Shown here piece after piece: positions 24,086 to 37,700 of a DNA stretch of 64,000 nt. Numbering within the stretch: the stretch's first letter is position 1; the number at the start of each line of letters is the position of its first letter. Where the stretch lies: assembly GCF_029227915.1 (NCBI RefSeq), contig NC_079875.1:11903001-11967000 (forward strand), in the 5' to 3' direction. This DNA is from Hydractinia symbiolongicarpus (Eukaryota; Cnidaria; Hydrozoa; Anthoathecata; Hydractiniidae). The notes beneath the pieces are model-generated. The model did no database searches and had not been told where the DNA came from. It was given only the letters and a program-made list of their open reading frames with translations. The position numbers and the translations under genes are program-made.

Positions 24086-27012
24086 TTTGCCTGTTTACAG
24101 AGAAGTCCGTTGGTTCCGTCGCTTTATGTGTGTTGCCTGTTGATGTAATCCAAACGGACGACTATAAAGTGATATGCATCAATTTTTGAAAATAATTTTA
24201 GTAGTTTTCTTTTATATTAGTTATATTAACGTTTGACACTATTCAAGCAAATATTACAAAAATAAAGTATTGGAGTATTTTTGTGGTTGTTCTGCAAGTT
24301 CGCTTATTCTCTATGCTCTTTAACCAGCAACTGTGACGGCTTTTAAATGTGACAACTTCTACGTACCAGGTGAAACTCGTTTTTATAAGTTTGTCTCTAC
24401 TTGAAGATATTGCGTCATGATAAATTTTAGTATGGTAGCTAAAATATTTTCAAGACCTAAATGATTTTATTGGGGGAAGCTTCACCTAAAAATGTTCACG
24501 CAAGAAACAGGTTTAAAAAAATGTTATAGTGGCATTGCTAACCTTGAAAAGATGTTGCACCGGGTGTATGCAACAAAAACAAATGGATGTAAGTACGTAG
24601 GTACGTAAGTGCACGTGAGTACAAAAATATTTTGTCGTGACACTGTTGCCTTGTCATTGAATAAACGAATTGAAATGGAATTTACGGATACACATATTGA
24701 CAGAGATCATGATTCCCTCTAATAATAACAAGCCAAGCTGTTAACGTTCCTCATTCCATAGACGAAAATCCTACGGGCTTATGTCAGAGTCTATTTTTTG
24801 TGAACCCTCGGGCTATATTGTAGTGCCCTTTATTTTTTCAATGCACTGTTGTTGTTCCTTCACAGGCCAAGCGTAGATAATGCCTGTTTTCAATTTATCA
24901 CACTTTAGATTATTTTAGAAATTATTTTAGCAATAGCAGGATGCTTTTTATGTTTTTACGTGACATTTTCTGTTGTCATTGAATATAGTTATTCAATAAA
25001 ATTAATTTTTCGAGAAACAGATATTTATAACGTGTTCGAATGTCTTTATCAGTGGTTGATATTTAATGCCACATAGTCCTTTATATGGTTGTTGCTCCCA
25101 AATATAAATTCTGCATCAGTTCCATACATAATCTAAGGGCGTGTGGATCGCTGTAACACCAAGCTGCAAATCAACTCACATAGAATGAATTAGAGGAAGC
25201 AATTCTTAAGAGTAAGCAACGTTGCTGCACAATAAAAACGCCACAGAATTTACAATCAGGCATTTCAGGATTGTTTTTATAACTTTTTCTTGAATGCCCG
25301 TATTGAAACTTTTGTGAGCTGTGCGTGATGTCAAACAGGCCGCTAAACCAACATTGAATGGAGTAGTTACAACATAAGGAAAATCTTCTTTTGTGCTGAT
25401 TGTTCGTGATCATCCACGCTTTACTAAAATTTGGTGTGTTTTTACTAAACCTCAGTATATGGATGAATCTCCTGAAAGTTGAAAATAATGTAACCACGCA
25501 TTGAACATGTTTTGGTTTTTAAAGCCGGCTTAAATTTTGAAGTGAGTACTTAAGTGCGAATTTGTTATCTTATATTTTTCATGTCAAAGATGATATTTGA
25601 CTTTTCATTTGTGTGTTTGTGTACTAAAATATACGTTTCATGTGTGTTAGTTTACTTTTTTACTTTCATTATTTCTAAATGTAACTAAATCTAACGTACC
25701 TGCAATAGTCGCCGTAACCACAAAGGCGGTCATCACGTATGGTACTAGTATTAAGTTAAGATTAAGTTAGTATTAAGTTAAAACATACGGTCATGTCTTC
25801 TATAATTAGTAAGCAGAAGAATTTTGGGCAAGCAAATGCTCGTGTCTAATGCATCTACAATAGTTCATACAAAAGCTAAAGCTTGTGGATGCAAGAGACA
25901 AAAATATAGAAAACATTTCCCTTCTCCTTATGTAATAGTTTTATAGTGATTTCTAACAGCATGTTTGACTGATAATTTTGGCCTTCCCCAAATGCGCTAA
26001 TCTGTAATAAATAGCGTTGAAAGATTTCTACTGTAACAATTTTTACACCGACAATTCGTTATTACGTTATCAAAAGATTTAGAGCTCTTCATTAAGAGTG
26101 GATTTACAACTAGTCTCTCATAACAATGCCTAAAAATGAAGACACAATAACACCCAAAACGCAAAACTTTATGGAGTTTATTAAGACGTCATGCTACGGA
26201 ACCTAACATTTACTAAATTTTTCTTTTTATTGCATTTCTTAGTTTTGTTAGAATAAAACAGGACGCTTGTCATCGAAGAGGAATCTAGAACGTAAGCATA
26301 TTGCAGCACATGGTTCTCTTTCAGCTAACAGCACTGCCAACCGCTAAAAACCGGTTGAATACTGTTCACTACCAGGCGAATATGCCATTGATGCCCAAAT
26401 TACCACTGCTGCATTTACTAAATATTTAGCTATACCGATCAAGAAGTTACAAATAAAAAAGAAATAAAGTAATTGCGTGAAAACTTGGGTTACTTAAAGA
26501 ACATATTAGTACAAACAGATTACAGGTAAACAATTAATTTAATGACGTCACGGGATGACAAATATTGATGTTTATGTCATTAAACTTAGTAAATGAAGTC
26601 TGGTAAGTATTATATCCATAGGTTATATTATTATTTATTGTTGCTAAGGACATATATTGCCTCAGCAACACTTCAGTAGTCACCTGGTAACCAACATACA
26701 TGTAATAAATAAATACATAACCAATACAACAATACAAGTGTCAGCACATTTTAATTTTTTTAAAAAATTAACCGTCTGAGAAATGCTGTCTCAGCCCCTT
26801 TTTAAACCCCGTCCATAATATGCAAAAGTTCAGCACACAATTGCATATCCTAACCCGTTCTTCCAAGCCAAAGATGGCGCGAGAATATTGAGCAACAGCA
26901 CGCCCTCTTCCCTGCTAGTAGGATTAAAAAAGATGTATTGTAAAGTCCATTGTGTAATGGATGATGAAATGAATTTTGCAAAATTTATTTCAAGAAAAAT
27001 AAGTAAAAGCCG
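24086..27012. other. Gene-poor stretch
   Basis: No exon, domain or clear repeat was recognised. A 108-residue minus-strand ORF at 25171-25497 has no recognisable features. Confidence 0.4.
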
Positions 27013-27770
<758 letters not shown>

Positions 27771-28721
27771 TAAGTACCGGTAAATATATCTCTACACTTT
27801 CTAAAGTAAACAAAGAACACGTTAAAAGAGATATAAATAAAATTACATGTATTTACAATCGAGTCCCTCTCGAAACTCTTAATGTACGAGATTTTTAAGA
27901 TAACGAGACTTCACTAGAAAAAAGTTTGAGCTGGCAGATTTTAATTTTTTTGACAAGTTGCAGCATGACTGAGAAAAAAAGAGGATGTCAAAAGAAAATC
28001 TTTGAGATACATGATATGATAACGCAGAATATTGGTAATCACTTACTTTTTTACAGTTATTTTCCTGTTGACACAAGCTCTCGAAAGCGATTGATTTATA
28101 TAAGAATATAACTCAAATAGCGTTTGAGCACGAAAGCAAAAATGCTCATTATTTGTTGATTTCTATGGAAATATTTTTTGAGAAGTTTGCAAAAAGCTTT
28201 CTTTTTGGTTGTAAATGCTGACAAGACTAAGATTCTTTTTGAGATAGCAAAGAGATGGAGATAACGCATGTTTAAGATAACGAGAGCTAACTGTACTGCA
28301 TCCTCGTCCTCAGGGTCTTGTGGCCCCTGAGCCGTCCAAAATGCCCTGGGAACGAGGCTGAACTGTACTGATGAAAGTCCAACTGCATGTATAATAACAG
28401 GAAAATCTCGCCGACTGTTAGTTTAAAATTCATGGTTAAAAAACTTTGGTCAGTTTCCTTTGTGCATTTTTAAAGAGAAAGAAGAAGACTCTGTCAGACA
28501 AGCAGTGCAGAAACCTTCAATGTTTATGATAAAATTCGGATGATTATAATTGCTTACTGTTTAGCAGAATTTGAGGGAAAGGAACAGTGCTTTAGTTCTA
28601 ATAAGAGTTAGACAAAATGCTAAATACTTTTCCAGCCAATCTTAAATGTCTGTGTATAGTTTATTTTAAAAATATCATAATTATCTACATGAGATATTTT
28701 ATTTGACGATTAAGACAGGGC
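27771..28721. other. 3' flank between microsatellite and gene B
   Basis: Contains pogo-like motifs (CGAGTCCCTCTCGAAAC near 27859; minus-strand CAGTTAGCTCTCGTTATC near 28290) and a CCTCGTCCTCAGGG block near 28302-28360, probably transposon remnants. Confidence 0.4.
28698..28703 (-). promoter_or_regulatory. Possible poly(A) signal of gene B
   Basis: AATAAA on the minus strand, about 19 bases after the TAA stop. Confidence 0.45.
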
Positions 28722-31700
28722 TTAATATTGCTTTCTGTCTATAAGTTTTGGAAGTTGTGTTGCAAAGAAAGCGTTAAAAATGCTTAAAAAAGAAAGAAGG
28801 TAAAAAGTGAAGTATTGATTGAATGGAAAGCCAAGAGGATTTTCATTATCTTCAACGTCTTTGATGTTTCCCAACGACCACGAAAATACGCTGCCAAATA
28901 ATGTAGGTGCCACGCTTCTAAATTTTTGAGGGAAGAGACATAAATGCATACAAAATTACAGTAAGACAGGCAAATACGGAGCAGCTAAGCAGGTAGGTAC
29001 ACAGAATTTACCTTGTTAAGCATGTAAGAGACATACATAATCCATTTGCTGATCCCACCAGATCGGATGGTACAGAATTATTTAAAAACACATTCACAGT
29101 GACGAATCCTCCTTCAAGTGCAAGGCGTGTAAGTAAGGACATTACAACCAGACATATCCAAAACAAATATCTGAAAATAATGAAACAATACGTTCAACAC
29201 GTTAGAATATAATGTGCCTATCCTTTCGGGAAGCCATGTTTAATAAGGTAAATAATTACTGTATTTTTTAACCATCTAAGACAAAATTTAATTGGTTACA
29301 CTTGAAGTATAAGTCTAAAAGCGTCCTGTCGCAAAATAGGAAAGTTTTATGCAGATTTCAAAAGTCCCTATAGAATTACCACATATAAAGAAAATATGGT
29401 TCCTATTTTCGTCAAGTTGGATGTACAATTTGAAAGCTTAGTTACAACGAATGGTGAATTTAATTTTTTGGCAAGCTAGCCATGTTGACTAAGTAGCTAA
29501 AAGAACTAAGGAATTGAGAGTTAGAATTGTGAACATATTTGTGCTATAACTTTGTTGTCTCGTAATAAGTATTGTCGACAAAAACGGACATCACTTCATC
29601 GTTCTTTATAGATAGTATAGATAGTTAACTAGCTATTTCAAAGAAACATTGAAGTGAAAAAATTACGCTGAAAACTAGGTTATTCAACAGTATAACTTCA
29701 TGTTGTTGTTCCTTTTGTGTGGTATGTTTTTTTTAAAAACAATGTATTTTCGGAAAAAAAATACAAAATTATTTCTAATCCTTTTGAAATTATTTTTTCG
29801 TCCTTGTTTACTATGTAAGCTGTCATTTTTCTTGACTACAGACAACCAATCCATATCTGTCTCTAGGGTTAGCGATATTCCCTTGATCTTTCCGCGATTT
29901 TTTAGAAATTTATTTTGACTTTGCTTCTACAAAAGTGTAGTTATTTTTTTATAAACAAAAGTCATGGGTAATTAATTTTATTGTTCCCTCGATACAATTA
30001 CTTAATTACGTGCACGGGAAGATTAACAAACACCGAGTTGTCTATTTCGTTACAAAAATTTTTAATTATTCGCGCATTCTTAAAGAGGTTATCAAAAAAT
30101 TAACAAGAACAAATTTATGATATGAAGGAGAAAAATAAATTCTTGGAACATTTTGTAAGTATTTTAATCTGCTTTTTGATTAAAATTAATACCTCGAATT
30201 ATAATAAAAGTGGATTTTTCTTCTCCCCCATAAATATAATTTCTGAATTTATTTCGAGAATCTTGTGCCATAGCCATTTATATTTTTTATAAGAACGTCT
30301 AAATTTTAACTGATGCTGGATGTGCTTATTTTTGGCTATAATTGTTTTTATTATGTATTAATATGTATTATAAATATATTAAAAGCGTAAGAAAATGTTA
30401 AATTTAGTGTTTCACTTGCTATTCACAAAGCTTCTTTCTTGATCCATACCAAGCGTTAAAAATTCGCTAATTATTGATATATTCATTTTAGGAGAAGGCG
30501 GCGAAAGACTCGATGTTTTTTCGCATATTTTTATCAGCTTAAAAATTCGATCGAGGCCCAGTATGTCTTACTGTGTTCTTTATAGTAAGCCATACTTTAG
30601 CGTGAATGTTTTGATAGACTAGACTGCAATAAAAAAAAGTGTAGTTGTTACCACTTGAGTGGCTAAGTGCACCTTTTTAGGAGCTATGACTACCACAGAG
30701 TAAAATTTTATAACATTTTTTAGATGCACAAAATAACGGTGCTGTGGATTCTTCCACCGGCTAACGACTAGTTTTTGATAAAAGCGATTTTCCAATGAAA
30801 TTACTTTTTACACTTTCTCTCTCTTTTTATTTTAGCAACATTATAAAACAGTATTATGGCAAGCCACAAGATGCAATATGTCGGTTTAGCTTCCCTAAAA
30901 TCATACTGCAACTAACGTAAACTAACAAGTGATGTGTACATTGCATGCCACTGTTTTATTCACTCCTCTTAACGACATTACTAATCGCATAAAGCAGTCT
31001 GCATCCTTTCTTGGACTTACTTGTTTACAATAAAAATATTTTAGTTATAATATAAGAAAGTAAAAAATTCCTTACTTGTTGATAATTACAGCAATTGATA
31101 CATTCATTGGTAAACAAAATACCATCATGAGAGAAGCAAAGACGAAAACCTTTGTTGAAAAATATCATAATTCTATTACATGTTTCGCCTGCAAAATAGC
31201 ACAATAACCACAGAACAATAAACTATCGAATGTAGAACACGGGTTACACCTTCTGATTTATCATGACAACAGCTAATGGGTACATTTATGTCCTATATGT
31301 TTTGTAGAATCTCGACTAAATTCCTCAAATTACATTAACAGATCATAGTATAATGTGATAAACTGATTATTACATTTAGTGCTTCATGTCTGCAAGTTGC
31401 GCGTGGCTTTATGGTTAAGGAGTTCGCATCGTAATTACAAGGTCCGTGTTCAGTCCACAGCGCGGGCATGTTTAACAAGTGTCTTTACCGCATCTACGGG
31501 TCAACCCATGCCATGTGATGGAGATTAGGTAAGCAATGGCGGAGTATACTTAATGTATACATTCAGAACATAGGGCATACGTTGATAACAGTGTGGAGTG
31601 GTTGTATCCTGTATAAACATTCAGCATAATAATAAAGTAATAATTAACTATTACTTACCTTTCTTGACCCAAATTTACTTGTTAACTGGAAGGAAGAGAT

Positions 31701-34700
31701 AAAAGAGTTAAAAAAAGTGATAAGATTGATAGTAAGTGCATATATAAATGAACGAGGTTAACAATCACCCCCCCCCCCCCCCTTCCTCTTAGTCACTACA
31801 CCTTAAAGGTCTAAATTAAGTTATACCTCCTTGTTATAAAAGACTTAAAATTGAAGATTGTTGCTATATAGAAAAAGACACCTACTGATACTGAAAAGAC
31901 TACAAACGATAAAGAAGTGTATGTAAAAACCAATATCCTGTTATATTTTAATTAAAACGATTTTACGCAACAGCTTATCATTAAAAGGTAAGTGTTATTT
32001 GAAAACATGGTAAATCCGTGGAATAGAATTTTTATAACTTTTCGTGAATACGTCAATAATAATTGGAATGATTCTTACTTAGAATTTAACAAAATACATA
32101 CTTGAACTAATATCTTACTTTTCCTATCAATGGAACCTGTATCAGTATCATCAGACATGTAACGATCAAAAGACACAATCCAATTTGCTGTGAACTGAAA
32201 CCATAGCCATCTACAATCAAAGTTAATAATAACATTGTCGCGTGCATTTTTTTTTATTATAAAACGTTTAGGAACAGACACCTTTCATGTTATGGTACTA
32301 GTTAGAAGAACACATCATTCGGTGCAAACCGCCCGAAACATTATTTAAAATAAATTTGTGTTTCTTACATGAATTTTACTTGGTACTGCATAGTTCATGC
32401 AGGCAGCATTTCAAAAATAGTGTAACACATTAAGGAAGCTCAAATTTATGCATGGTCCATAAAATATGTATTCTTCTGGATAATTAGCCACATTAAAAGC
32501 ATAAAACCTGAAATTTGATGCTGTAATAACGTGAAAGTGAGAAAGCTGCTAATACTGTAAGACAAAAATTTAGCTAGTTAGCTAGTGCATCTATTAAATA
32601 CAAAACTTTCTATAAATGCTGCATTATATGCGCCAAGTACTGTGTTTGTGTAGTCAGGCTCTTGCCACTTATTAGCTCTGCCAACACTAACTCTTGGTTG
32701 AGTATTTCCTTATAAAAATGGACAATAGATATCCTATAGACTTAGCTATATTTTTAGGAATAGAAGTAAAAGTTAAATTTGCAGCAACTTTAGTTCAATA
32801 ATCTCTAAATCAAAGGGTTATATTTCAGTAAGACAGAAACTTACTATATTCCTTTGCTGTCGCTGCAAAGACAGGGTAGATATCTTGGTAAGCTACAGCT
32901 AGCATATAACACGTTCCTGCTAGTGTACAACTCATAACACAACTTTTGAACCTGAATAAAGAAAGATTTTGAAATAAAATAGAGTTACACGTAGTTCTCC
33001 AACTTCCAATATGATTTTAGTTAGTAGTTTCATTAAATTTGGAATCTATTTAAAAAAGGTGTATCAGTGTAGTAAAAAGGTAAAACTGCTTCCATACCGA
33101 AGCAATCTACAAAATGTCGTATTAAACATCCAATTTTTTAATCTCTTCCATTGAGAAGATTGCGCGATCAGTTGACTGGTAGTTAACATAGAAGAAAATA
33201 CTGTTTTACGCCTTTCGGTTGCTCCATATTTGCATCTTTGTAGATCTAGCACCACTTCGTATGAATTGCTGAAATAGCAATTAAAATGAACCTTTTGCAC
33301 AAAGTAAAATAGTGTCTGTTATTCAGCAAATTGACAACTTACCTCGATTTCTTTGCAAAAGCCAATACAAATATTACTAGCAGCAGTAGCATGACTAGCG
33401 CCATAAGAAGGTTAGGAAGTAGTATACTGTAGCGTCCAAATACAGAATCTAAATGAACAATGGGTTTAAAAGTGAATTACTTTAGTGACAAAGAAAGCCA
33501 TTAAAATTAGTTTTGATGTTCTAAACGTACTGTCTACACCATTATTAGCACATTGTTTAATTATTCATCAAATTCTAAGTCACTTTTCACATATTTTTAG
33601 CCAAGGCGTGTCTGTGACATTTGTGCGAATAATGAAAAGTAAGTTCTAGTTACCACACGGTGCTGAGTGCAACATGGGGTGTATTTTTCGAGTGGTTTAA
33701 CTTGTGCGACAACTATTATATCATTAGCAAGTAAAAATCTTTAGAATGGTTTAAAATGCGTTAGATATTTTAACTAGAAGTAGAGAAGTGAATCATAAAT
33801 ACCTTTGCTAAAAACACCATCATATTTCTCTGCAGGGAATGATAAATAACCTAAGAAACAAGAGTGCGTGTGTGTATTGAATTCCAGTTGCCTAAAAAAC
33901 ACAACAAGTAGTGTATGAAAACAAATGCATTAAAACATGAAAGTGTTCCACTTACCTCCGAGTACAGGTCCTAGAACAAATCCAGTTGAATAAGAGGATA
34001 CTATTATTGTCACTCCAAGGGACTAAAAAAAAGGAAAATGTACTTACTATCAGCAAAAAGAAATAAGGTTTTTTTTTCTTAAGCTTGACCAATTTATTTG
34101 ACGATTTTTAATGTATGTGTTTCAATAAACTATGACCTTATATTAGTAATATTAGTTTCTAATGACAAGCGACTTCTTAAACCTTATACAGATAAGAAAA
34201 CATGTTGCAGGAGGTTTTTTTTAGTTTGTTAGATAATAAGAAAGTTATCAGGTATAAGAATATTTACAAAACAGAATCTGGACAAAACGTTTTTAAAACT
34301 TATTATAGGGTTGTTAAATGACATCAGCGATCAAGAAAATTTCACAACTAAGTTATTGGGAAATGTTCGCTTTTTGTGTCATTTGTCCTATAATGAGCGA
34401 CAAGGAACCCTTAGACTTACATTCACCCAAAACCATCGGTAAACTTTTCCTCATTATATCTAGACTAGAATAACAACAAGGGACATAAAAAATCAACGTT
34501 TCGTACCATGTTTGTATTGTCACAGATATCAGCTATTATTGCTTTGCTGACAACGACCATACCTAAAATAAATTTAACGGCTTAATTTTAACATGTAAAT
34601 CACATTACAATCACAAAAGGCTTAGCAAAGAAATTAATATATAGAAAAGAGTAAAAATGTCTGAGGAGAATTCTTCATGTGAAATGAAATACATAAAAAT

Positions 34701-37700
34701 AAAGTTCAGTAATGTAAAACAAGATGAAATGAAATCACCTGTAGAGAAATTAAGAAGAACAGACTAAACCTCATTGTAAAGCAAGGCAAAGGTAGCTTAA
34801 CCAAGAGCGGGGCAAGATGAGCTAAGTGTAAGTAGTTATGGCAAGAAGTGTAAGTAATTGAATACAGTTTACCGGCGCAACAGCCAGCAGCAAACTTTGT
34901 GACAACAGCCCACTTGAAACTAGTTGTAAAACCAAATGCAATGGTGAACAATGCTGTTCCAATTGATGAAATTATAAAAACGTATTTTTTAGAAATCCGA
35001 TCAGCCAAGTATCCCCAGAACAAGCTAGGAAAAATTAGATAATCTATAGTTTACAACGAACTTTGAAGTGTGGAACAAAAAAGATACCACATTGACATAA
35101 ATGGAGTGTGGACCAGCAAGACACCAAAGAAAAACTCTTGAGAAACTCTTTAATTACCAGCAACGCAATGAAAAGCTTTTTGACTTTTTACAATATTATA
35201 CCGCTGTAAACCCTTTAACCCTTTCACTACATGTGACCCGCAGGGCAAGTCATCTTGGTTGTCATTTCAATAAAAACTATATCTCAGAATTTAGTGATTT
35301 TTAAACATTTTTTAAACGAGGCGACGCAGCAAAACTTGTCTGAATTACATTTTTTGCACGACTTTTCTGTACTGAAAAAAAACTATAAAATAAATATTGT
35401 CTTTCATTCATTCAAGGCTAAAATATTGACCGTAGTAAAGACATTTTGACAAGCAAGAAAAAATTTTTGGAAAGTAAATTTCATTAAAAGATTCAAAGCA
35501 GACATATTACCTGGAAAAAGTGCGAGAAACATAATAGCTGGACACAATGATTCCAACATTTTGCCCTAAATTATTGTATTTTATTTTGTTTTTTCATTTT
35601 GAACTTAGTAGCTGAAAAATGATAAGGTGTTACACGAAAAGAAATCATCCTACCTGTATCCACTTCAGATATTCCAAAAGACTAAATATTAAAGTAAAAA
35701 TAAAGATGACCTTAAATATTCCTTTCACTAGCAATTTCAGCGGTGTTAACATAAGGTTTCACTTCACCTGAAGTGAAGTACAATTTTGGGCTGCATCCTG
35801 GTTTTAAACCGACTGTGTGGTAACGGAAAATGCGCAGCAACACACACTATACCTATAATTCACTTCGGTATGTTTACATAGGGATTTTACACCCGCATCA
35901 AAACTTCACTTTTGCAAACGCGCATAGTGAAATTCAGACCAAAGTGAGTTTAACTTCTGGAATATAATGTGCAAAAGTCTCTCAACGTAGACCGAACTAA
36001 TTTCACTTGAATTCAGGCGAGATAAAGCTATCATCCTAGAACATATAATAACTTAAAAAAGTCTCTACTTCTTCACAGTACGTGTGCATAAACTGTTTAA
36101 GGCTTACCTTCCATTAAAAATATAAGTTAATCGCATATGAAAGTTGTGTAGGAATTTGTAATTTGTAGTTTTTTCAAACAAAAATCTTGATTGGTCCTTA
36201 GGATTTTAAGCTTGGAAGTTTCGCTAATTATGCATGACATCGTAATGTAGCTCTGACTAAGGTGTTGTATTTAACAGTTTTGCCAAGATACATGGGGTTA
36301 AAATGTCATAAATTTGCATAATTAGCGAAACTGCTACCATCTTTACATCTGGATAACAAAGATATTCCACAAAAATTAAAAGACTCCTACACAACTTTCT
36401 AAAACAACTTACTACAATTTTAAATTAAAAAGTTCTACTTTGCATTATTTAGAAAGTGTATTCCGTATTGCTGATGTTATAACGCTATGCAGACTTGTTT
36501 TCCAGTAAAATGTAGAAACAATGTCGATAACACTTAAAATCTATGACTGTTTTTGTATTTATACATACCTTCACAAGTTGTGGTAGATAGGCATGGGCAG
36601 AGGAGTTCATCATGGAGTTAAACACCTAAATAAGCAAACAGTAATTCGGCTCAAATATTAAATGTTGCGTATATACTGGAGTGCAATTTTGTTGGTTGCA
36701 CTACGCAAGACGCAACGAAGGTGGCACCCTATAGCAGTGGGATTTCTTTAAAGAAAAATATATTTTTCTCTGCTTGGTCCATTATTTGCTTAGGTTTTCA
36801 TATTTTTCACTGTAAAATTATGGGCAAGAATTACGACGGTTTAAGGAAGTCATGTTCAAAGGGTATATGTTCAGAACGATTATATGTTATCTAGCACCTT
36901 TCTATATTTTATACGCTAATTTCTTTTAAAAATACCGCCCTAAAGTTATAACAACCTTTCCATAGACTTACATAATATACGTAACATTACAATACATATA
37001 TACATATATACATATATACATATATACATATATACATATATACATATATACATATATACATATATACATATATACATATATACATATATACATATATACA
37101 TATATACATATATACATATATACATATATACATATATACATATATACATATATACATATATACATATATACATATATACATATATACATATATACATATA
37201 TACATATATACATATATACATATATACATATATACATATATACATATATACATATATACATATATACATATATACATAACATTACAATACATGTATACAT
37301 AACATTACAATACATATATACATATATAATATACGTAGCATATATACATAAATTTAGAAAAACAAGAAACATAAATTGAAAAATAACAATCAAGAGTCTC
37401 TCTGTCTGTCCGTCTGCCGTCGTCTTAAAGTTTAGATTTGTGAACATTTCAAAGGACTATACAGGTCACAGCAGTTGTTGAACAAATGCAGTTCTTCAGA
37501 AGTTTCGACACTTTGCTGATTTTGACGTTTTGGCTAAATAAGTCTCGTCAATCCATGCTATTGGAAATATTCTAGCACTTATTTATTCCAGTGATTAAGT
37601 TTGTAGATACTGAGGTGTTCATGATGGATTAATGCATCATGGTGGCCTCGTGGTGCCTTCATGGTGGCTTCATGGTGGCCCCATGATGGCCTTATGATGG

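Noticed and set aside
25171-25497. 108-residue minus-strand ORF
   Set aside because: No domain, no splice context and no composition shift; likely chance.
35735-36025. Possible MITE around the palindrome TTCACTTCACCTGAAGTGAA
   Set aside because: The short palindrome is real, but I could not find matching outer ends or target duplications.
36946-37447. ORFs of repeated MYICIYVY
   Set aside because: Translation of the 8-bp CATATATA repeat.
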